The position numbers and the translations under genes were made by a program. DNA of 16,717 nt, taken from NCBI GenBank assembly GCA_964419605.1, contig CAYQQM010000097.1, positions 1 through 16,717 of the forward strand, read 5' to 3'. The stretch comes from JABFXX01 sp964419605. GTDB taxonomy: Bacteria; Myxococcota_A; Polyangia; Haliangiales; Haliangiaceae. How positions within the stretch are numbered: the stretch's first letter is position 1; every line of letters starts with the position of its first letter. Under the pieces are notes generated by a model, which was not told the origin of the DNA, ran no database searches, and saw only the letters and a program-made list of their open reading frames with translations. This document shows, one piece after another, positions 11,675 to 16,717 of the stretch.

Positions 11675-14587
11675 ATGTTGCCCCGCCGGAAATGGACGGC
11701 GTGGTTGGGCGCCGCGACCCTCGGTCTATGCAGTCCGGCGTCGGCACAGCCAGTTCCGGCGCCACCCAGCATCGATAGCGTCAAGCCGGAAGACGGGGCT
11801 CCGCCAGCGCCGCCGCCGATTATCGACCCCAGCCCGCCGGCGGATGAGCCTGTGCCACCCGCCGCCGAACCTGCGCCAGAGTCTCCGGCAGATGCTTCCG
11901 TCCCGGATTCCCCACCCGCCGATGCCGATGTGCAGAATAGTGACGCGCCAGCGGCAAAGGTCGGAGTTGCCGGCATCATCGTCGACAGTGATACCGCGGA
12001 GCCCATTGCGGGCGTAACGATCGAGGTCGCTGGAAGCTCGATGCGCGCCACCTCCGATGCAGACGGCGCCTTTTCATTGCCTTTGTCACCCGGCACCTAC
12101 ACCTTGCGCGTCGCCGGTGAGCTGTTCCAGCGCCAGCGCGTTCGGAACGTGAGCGTTCGCCGCGGCATCACCAAGCTGCGAATCAAGCTGACGGCCGAAG
12201 AGATCGAAGAAGTCATCGTGGAAGTGCCACCCGACACGTCGACCGATGCGGTCCAGGTGGTTCGCCGGCGCAAGCGGGCGACCGTGAGCGATGCGATCAG
12301 CGCCGAGCAGATTCAGCGATCGCCCGACTCCAATGCGTCCGATGCAGCGAAGCGCATGGTCGCAGCCACGATCGAAGACGGCCGTTACGTGGTGATTCGC
12401 GGTCTCGGCGGTCGCTATAGCTCGACCCTGCTCAACGGCGTGAACCTGCCAAGCCCTGACCCCGACGTGCCGGCTGCGCCGCTGGATCTGTTCCCAGCTG
12501 CGCTGGTTGCCAATCTCACCGTTGCCAAAACCTTTAGCCCCGACATGCCCGGCAATTTCGCCGGCGGCGCGCTGAGCATTGAAACCCGTAGCTTTCCGTC
12601 GAAATTTACGCTCAAGACTCGCCTTGGAGTGGCGGGAGATTCGCAGTCCTCCTTTCGCTCGGTCAACGGCTACCAAGGAGGTTCGCTCGATGTCCTGGGC
12701 TACGACGACGGCACGCGCGCGTTGCCCTCGGCCGTGCCCACCGATCGGCTGGCGTCGGATCCGAGCTTGCCGCGAACCGAGATCAATCGTCAGGCGGGCT
12801 CGTTCAACAACAACTGGTCGCTCGACCCGACGACGGCCTCGCCCAATCTCTCGCTGGGAGCCACAGTCGGCGACACGCTCAAGCTACCGCGGGCACAACG
12901 TCTCGGCTACTTCGCGACGGCGAGCTTCGGCCGGAGCACCGTTCGGCGCAATATCCACATCGCTCGTGTCGGTGAGTCCGATGGGCAAGGTGGGTACCGT
13001 CCCTCGGTACTTCAGCTAGACGACCAACAGGGTATTCGCAACGCCAATCTCAGCGGTTTAGTTACCGCCGGCTGGAGCAAATCCGCGACCCACCAGATCA
13101 ACGTGGTCGCGCTCTATGCGCACAGCGCGGAAATCTCGGGCAGCCGGGTCACGGGAATCGATAACAGCACGAGCCAAATCGATCGGACGCGACTGCGGTT
13201 TCTCGAGCGCGAGATGGAGTTCGCCCAGCTGGTCGGAGAACACACCCTCCGCAATGCGCGGGCGATCCTCGGCTGGCAGCTACATCTGGCGCACGTTGCC
13301 CAGCACGAGCCCGACACCCGCGATCTGCTGCGCACGCTGACTCCCGATGGGCGTTTGGTGATCGACCACGGTTCCGGCTCTGCGGAGCGGCTTTATGCCA
13401 ATCTCGGCGACGTTACCGGCGGCGGTGGCGGCGATGTAACCGTGCCGCTGGGCCCCCTCAAGCTCAAGGCTGGTGGCTCGCTTTCACGCTCACAGCGCAC
13501 ATATCAGGCTCGTCGGTTTCATTTCGATTTGATCGGTGACGCTGCGTTGGCCGAGCCGGCAGAGGCGTTTAGGCCCGACAGAGCGGGCGCTGGGATGGCG
13601 ATGTCAGAGTCGACGCTGCCAACCGATGGCTACAAAGCAAGCCGCACAATTATGGCGGGCTACGGGCTTGCCGACATCGCGCTGGGCGAGTCGCTGCGGC
13701 TCGTCGGGGGAGTTCGCATCGAGCAATCCGATCTCGACGTCGGCTTAGCCACGGATATCGATTTGATGGTACCGCCGGCCAAGAACGTTACCCGTAGCGA
13801 CCGCGTCGTTTTGCCGGCGGTCAACGCGGTACTTGCCGCCAGCAAGCAGTCCAACCTGCGGGCTGCGTACGGCATTACCGTCGCTCGGCCTAACTTTCGC
13901 GAGGTTTCGCCTGCGCTGTATTACGACTACGTGCGTCGCCGGGCTATCGGCGGCAATCCGGACCTGACCGAGACCCGCATTCACAACGCCGATGTGCGCT
14001 GGGAGACCTTTCTCAGCGATTCCGAACTTTTTGCCGCGAGTGTGTTCTACAAGCACTTCGTTTCGCCGATCGAGCGGACCGTCGTCGACGCCGGCGACGG
14101 CCAGAACATCGGCTTCTCCAATGCCAAGAGTGCCGACAGCTATGGCGTGGAGCTTGAAATGCGCATCGGCCTTGGGCGGCTTACTCCGCTATTCGCGCCG
14201 ATCTCGTTCGGCGCCAACTTGAGCCTGATCCGGTCCAAGCTCGAACTCGGCGGTGCCTCGCGGCCGCTCCAGGGGCAATCCCCCTACATCCTTAATGTGG
14301 GACTTGGCTACCAGCCGCTTCCGGGTACGCAGATCGACGTCCTCTACAACGCCTTCGGCCGCCGTATCGACGAGGTCGGCACCGGTGGTGCGGGCAACGT
14401 GTACGAGCAGCCGGTACATCGACTCGATCTTAGTCTCAGTCAGAAATTGCCGCGCCAACTCCGGCTCAAGTTGGCGGGCACCAACCTTCTAGGCGCCCGC
14501 GTCGTTCGGAGTCAGAACGGCGTGGAGACGTTCGCGTATCAGCAAGGCGTGACCGTCGCCGGAACCATCGAGATGAGCCTCGATTGA
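11675..14587 (+). CDS. TonB-dependent outer-membrane receptor with Pro-rich N-terminus and carboxypeptidase-regulatory-like domain
   Basis: A 970-residue outer-membrane beta-barrel transporter of the TonB-dependent class. Seen: signal peptide 1-24 (ASA/Q); a Pro/Ala/Asp-rich stretch at about 25-95; a CarboxypepD_reg-like domain at about 96-172 (GVAGIIVDSDTAEPIAGVTI, DADGAFSLPLSPGTYTLRV); a TonB-box-like IEEVIVEV at 177-184; a plug with VSDAISAEQIQRSPDSNASD, YVVIRGLGGRYSSTLLNG and SPDPDVPAAPLDLFPA at about 204-276; and GNFAGGALSIETRSFP entering the barrel. The rest is a long barrel with alternating strands. The last residues, AGTIEMSLD, end in Asp instead of the usual aromatic residue, which is atypical for the beta-barrel assembly signal. 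The Pro-rich segment before the regulatory domain is also unusual. The gene is two bases after exbD and is followed by a likely partner lipoprotein. The substrate is unknown. Confidence 0.92.
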   Translation: MLPRRKWTAWLGAATLGLCSPASAQPVPAPPSIDSVKPEDGAPPAPPPIIDPSPPADEPVPPAAEPAPESPADASVPDSPPADADVQNSDAPAAKVGVAGIIVDSDTAEPIAGVTIEVAGSSMRATSDADGAFSLPLSPGTYTLRVAGELFQRQRVRNVSVRRGITKLRIKLTAEEIEEVIVEVPPDTSTDAVQVVRRRKRATVSDAISAEQIQRSPDSNASDAAKRMVAATIEDGRYVVIRGLGGRYSSTLLNGVNLPSPDPDVPAAPLDLFPAALVANLTVAKTFSPDMPGNFAGGALSIETRSFPSKFTLKTRLGVAGDSQSSFRSVNGYQGGSLDVLGYDDGTRALPSAVPTDRLASDPSLPRTEINRQAGSFNNNWSLDPTTASPNLSLGATVGDTLKLPRAQRLGYFATASFGRSTVRRNIHIARVGESDGQGGYRPSVLQLDDQQGIRNANLSGLVTAGWSKSATHQINVVALYAHSAEISGSRVTGIDNSTSQIDRTRLRFLEREMEFAQLVGEHTLRNARAILGWQLHLAHVAQHEPDTRDLLRTLTPDGRLVIDHGSGSAERLYANLGDVTGGGGGDVTVPLGPLKLKAGGSLSRSQRTYQARRFHFDLIGDAALAEPAEAFRPDRAGAGMAMSESTLPTDGYKASRTIMAGYGLADIALGESLRLVGGVRIEQSDLDVGLATDIDLMVPPAKNVTRSDRVVLPAVNAVLAASKQSNLRAAYGITVARPNFREVSPALYYDYVRRRAIGGNPDLTETRIHNADVRWETFLSDSELFAASVFYKHFVSPIERTVVDAGDGQNIGFSNAKSADSYGVELEMRIGLGRLTPLFAPISFGANLSLIRSKLELGGASRPLQGQSPYILNVGLGYQPLPGTQIDVLYNAFGRRIDEVGTGGAGNVYEQPVHRLDLSLSQKLPRQLRLKLAGTNLLGARVVRSQNGVETFAYQQGVTVAGTIEMSLD

Positions 14588-14604
14588 TCAACTAGGAGTG
14601 AACA

Positions 14605-15993
14605 ATGAAGAGAACGATAAAGCAAACGACAAAGCAAACGATAACGATTCTTGGCCTAGTCGCTGCAGGTGCCTGCGGCGAATCGAATTCGACTTCACCA
14701 GATGCTGCGCCAGACGGCGATACTTCGAACAGTCGAACCGTACGACTCAACGACAACATTACCAGCGACACGACGTGGACCACCGACAAGACCTACATCA
14801 TTCCTCGCAGTAAGCAATTGTTCGTTCAGCCGGGGGTCACCCTTGTGATTCAGCGCGGCACAGTGATTAAGGGAGAAGAAGGGTCGGTTTTGGTGATTAC
14901 CCGCGGAGCCAAGATCATTGCCGACGGCACGGCAGAAAAGCCGATTTTGCTGACGACCGCGCAGCCCGACGGCCAGAAGACCCGGGGGTATTGGGGTGGA
15001 CTGTTGGTTCTCGGCGCCGCGCCGATCAACAACAACGCTCTGTCGGTCCCGTCGAGCACGGAGGCAACCTTCGAGGCGTTCACCAGCACGATGCCTGAAG
15101 GCAAGTTCGGAGGCTCCAACACCGCAGACAATAGCGGGCTCCTACGTTACGTCCGCATTGAGTTCGCTGGCTTCAACTTCGTTGCGGATCGCGAATTCAA
15201 TAACCTAACGTTGTGCGGTGTTGGCTCGGGCACCACGGTTGACTACGTGCAAGTTCACGGCGGATCCGACGACGGCATCGAACTGTTCGGCGGTACTGTC
15301 AACGTTAAGCACATCGTATCGAGCCAGAATGGCGACGATGGGTTCGATACCGACAACGGTTGGCAAGGCAAAGCGCAGTTTGTCGTGATTCAAAACGCGA
15401 CTCCTGACGGCGCGAAGGAGGCCTCCAATGGATTTGAGTCCGATAACCACGGCACGGCGGCCTCTTATGCCGCGGAGCCCCGGACCTTGCCAACGATCTA
15501 CAACGTATCTCTGTTTGGCGACCATAACTATAGCGCCGGGCAGAGCTACGCGATGGTGCTGCGTCGGGGAACCGGAGGGCGCTACTACAACGTGATGGCG
15601 ACCGGGTTCCCGCGCGGCATCGAAGTTCGCGATCAAGCGACCAAAGGTCAACTCGATGCCGGCGATCTGTTCTTCAAGAACTCGATCTTCTTTGGCAATG
15701 CTGCAGACGGCAACAACTGGCCTCCAGCACAAGCCACAGGCGACATTGACGAAGCGACTTACTTTACGAATGCGGTCTGGTCGAACCGTTTCGTCGACCC
15801 CGGGATGAACGCAGCTCGACTGTCCCTCGCTGCACCCAACTTCGCGCCAAACCCTGGGGGAGCTGCCATGACGGGAGCTGCAACTCCGCCGAGCGATGGA
15901 TTCTTCGATTCGAGTGCGACGTTCGTCGGTGCAATCGGCACCGTCGACTGGACTCAGGGTTGGACGTCGTATCCGCAGCCGGTCTCGCAGTAG
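14605..15993 (+). CDS. Right-handed beta-helix lipoprotein, probable partner of the receptor
   Basis: A 462-residue exported lipoprotein. Seen: a signal peptide with lipobox AGAC (Cys24); a short Ser/Asp/Pro linker; then repeated short strands typical of a right-handed parallel beta-helix, including GVTLVIQRGTVIKGEEG, GYWGGLLVLG, LRYVRIEFAG and GVGSGTTVDYVQVHGG. Acidic turns recur: SDDGIELFGG (221-230), NGDDGFDTDNGW (242-253) and SNGFESDN (274-281), possible cation or ligand sites. The C-terminus (ATFVGAIGTVDWTQGWT) matches the characteristic end of a family that, from memory, is often encoded next to TonB-dependent receptors and is sometimes mislabelled a multidrug transporter in databases. 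AGGAG lies six bases before the ATG, and the gap to the receptor is 17 bases, so it is co-transcribed. A role in capturing the receptor's substrate, at the surface or in the periplasm, is inference. The signal region holds an 11-bp repeat (AAAGCAAACGA) encoding KQT twice. Confidence 0.87.
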   Translation: MKRTIKQTTKQTITILGLVAAGACGESNSTSPDAAPDGDTSNSRTVRLNDNITSDTTWTTDKTYIIPRSKQLFVQPGVTLVIQRGTVIKGEEGSVLVITRGAKIIADGTAEKPILLTTAQPDGQKTRGYWGGLLVLGAAPINNNALSVPSSTEATFEAFTSTMPEGKFGGSNTADNSGLLRYVRIEFAGFNFVADREFNNLTLCGVGSGTTVDYVQVHGGSDDGIELFGGTVNVKHIVSSQNGDDGFDTDNGWQGKAQFVVIQNATPDGAKEASNGFESDNHGTAASYAAEPRTLPTIYNVSLFGDHNYSAGQSYAMVLRRGTGGRYYNVMATGFPRGIEVRDQATKGQLDAGDLFFKNSIFFGNAADGNNWPPAQATGDIDEATYFTNAVWSNRFVDPGMNAARLSLAAPNFAPNPGGAAMTGAATPPSDGFFDSSATFVGAIGTVDWTQGWTSYPQPVSQ

Positions 15994-16215
15994 CTGTTCC
16001 CTGCGTTCCCCGGGGCGCCGCACGCGGGCTGGCTGCCATTTCCACGGCTGCGTAACGCCTAGCCTCCGATGGCTTTCGCCTGCGTCTTCACCAGTGCGTC
16101 AGGTACACAGCTCACCGGATGACTTCCCGCGTTGGCAGTGCAAACTGGACGATGTGAATGTGAGGATCTGGACCGCTTGCTCGCAGAGCTTGAGGCAGAG
16201 CTTGAGTTCGCCGCG
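15994..16215. other. Region after the transport operon
   Basis: Apart from a 31-codon frame at 16138-16233, I see no gene. A GC palindrome (CCCCGGGG, about 16007-16014) follows the operon stop and might contribute to termination, but it has no proper loop or T run. Confidence 0.35.
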
Positions 16216-16233
16216 TTAGCCTCCGCTCCGTAG
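16138..16233 (+). CDS. Possible 31-residue Glu/Leu-rich small protein or gene fragment
   Basis: From a GTG at 16138 the frame encodes VQTGRCECEDLD, then RLLAELEAELEFAALASAP before a TAG. The amphipathic Leu/Glu pattern looks like a real helix, and the two Cys two residues apart are notable. Two perfect 12-bp tandem units GCAGAGCTTGAG (16183-16206) encode AELE twice. There is no clear ribosome site and a stop lies just upstream (TGA at 16120-16122), so it may be the last part of a decayed gene. No family is recognised. Confidence 0.25.
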   Translation: MQTGRCECEDLDRLLAELEAELEFAALASAP

Positions 16234-16662
16234 GAAAACATGGGGGAAATCTCGATGCGGAGCATCGCCTTGTTCAAGGAGATCAGCTTCGTCGTCGGGA
16301 CCAAACGGAAACAAGTCGATCAGCTGGCCATTGCACGTGACTTCCACAAGTCCATTGGTCGCGTCTCGGCTTAGAGCATGCAGAACGTTCGCCGCGGCGT
16401 GCAACACGTCAGGTTGAAGCGGCAAATGGACGTCGATTGCGAGTCGCGTGTTCGTGACTCGAAACTCACCCAGGACCAAGGAGCGACTGCCGACATCGTC
16501 ATCGTCAAGATCTAGTTCGGCCTGCGCGTTTGCCACGGCGCGCCCCATGTCTCGCCGGCTGTGATATCCGTAGTGCCCCTGAAAATGAACCAAGGGTTGC
16601 TGCACGCGTACTGTTGTAGGTGTGTCCTGTGGCAACGCCGTGCCCGACGAGTGACGTCTCAA
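16216..16662 (-). CDS. Possible hypothetical protein (up to 148 residues)
   Basis: The frame starts with TTG at 16662 (the only upstream option, since a TAG lies two codons before it) or at an internal GTG at 16605. No ribosome site supports either. The residue pattern looks protein-like: HFQGHYGYHSRRDMGRAV, a very acidic LDLDDDDVG, then alternating strand-like segments (SLVLGEFRVTNTRLAIDVHL), a helix (VLHAAANVLHALSRDA) and GLVEVTCNGQLIDLFPFG before an acidic tail. No signal peptide or membrane segment is seen. I recognise no family. It converges with the transport operon and overlaps the end of the tiny plus-strand frame by 18 bases. Confidence 0.42.
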   Translation of the reverse strand: MRRHSSGTALPQDTPTTVRVQQPLVHFQGHYGYHSRRDMGRAVANAQAELDLDDDDVGSRSLVLGEFRVTNTRLAIDVHLPLQPDVLHAAANVLHALSRDATNGLVEVTCNGQLIDLFPFGPDDEADLLEQGDAPHRDFPHVFLRSGG

Positions 16663-16717
16663 CGGCTAGTACCTCGCCACAGTGGTTTTGGCAGGTTCCG
16701 GTCGCCGAGGCGCGCCG

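Noticed and set aside
16007..16014. CCCCGGGG palindrome after the operon as a terminator
   Set aside because: It leaves no room for a loop and no T run follows, so a working intrinsic terminator is not supported.
15205..16023. 272-residue minus-strand frame opposite the beta-helix lipoprotein
   Set aside because: Arg-rich and without a recognisable motif; the plus strand carries a complete lipoprotein with signal peptide, family motifs and ribosome site.

Overview
The window looks like chromosomal DNA from a GC-rich Gram-negative bacterium, most likely a myxobacterium-like organism (Myxococcota/Polyangia). This is inferred from four things: base composition, a secreted trypsin-like protease joined to FG-GAP-like repeats, abundant lipoproteins, and a TonB system with two ExbD copies feeding a large carboxypeptidase-regulatory-type receptor. 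No rRNA, tRNA, CRISPR array or complete insertion sequence was seen.

Layout. (1) 272-2131 (+): a trypsin-like serine protease lipoprotein ending in seven 48-residue calcium-loop repeats. (2) 2126-5102 (-): an accessory patch with two different AAA_14/DUF4143 ATPases. A VapC/PIN toxin remnant touches the 3' end of the first, and a Uma2 nuclease remnant lies just upstream of the second. Neither remnant has a full reading frame. (3) 5598-6248 (+): an unrecognised 216-residue protein. (4) 6332-7705 (+): a beta-CASP metallo-beta-lactamase ribonuclease, convergent with an intact Uma2-family gene at 7745-8335 (-). (5) 8819-9241 (+): an unrecognised 140-residue protein with a very good ribosome binding site. 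(6) 9357-15993 (+): a tight six-gene transport operon, tonB-exbB-exbD-exbD-TonB-dependent receptor-beta-helix lipoprotein. (7) 15994-16717: mostly unassigned, with one possible minus-strand gene and a very short Glu/Leu-rich frame.

How the genes work together. The operon reads as a dedicated outer-membrane uptake or surface machine with its own energiser. ExbB and two ExbD proteins would form the proton-driven motor, TonB would carry force across the periplasm, and the receptor would open for a substrate. The co-encoded beta-helix lipoprotein is probably the surface or periplasmic partner of the receptor. The substrate cannot be read from the sequence. A cluster of interleaved direct and inverted repeats lies just before tonB and is a candidate operator. 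The other genes appear independent. The ATPase/remnant patch looks like a site where toxin-antitoxin-type and accessory genes have come and gone.

The strongest candidates for something under-described are the self-contained TonB operon with its Pro-rich receptor and beta-helix partner, and the toxin/nuclease relics bordering the two ATPases.
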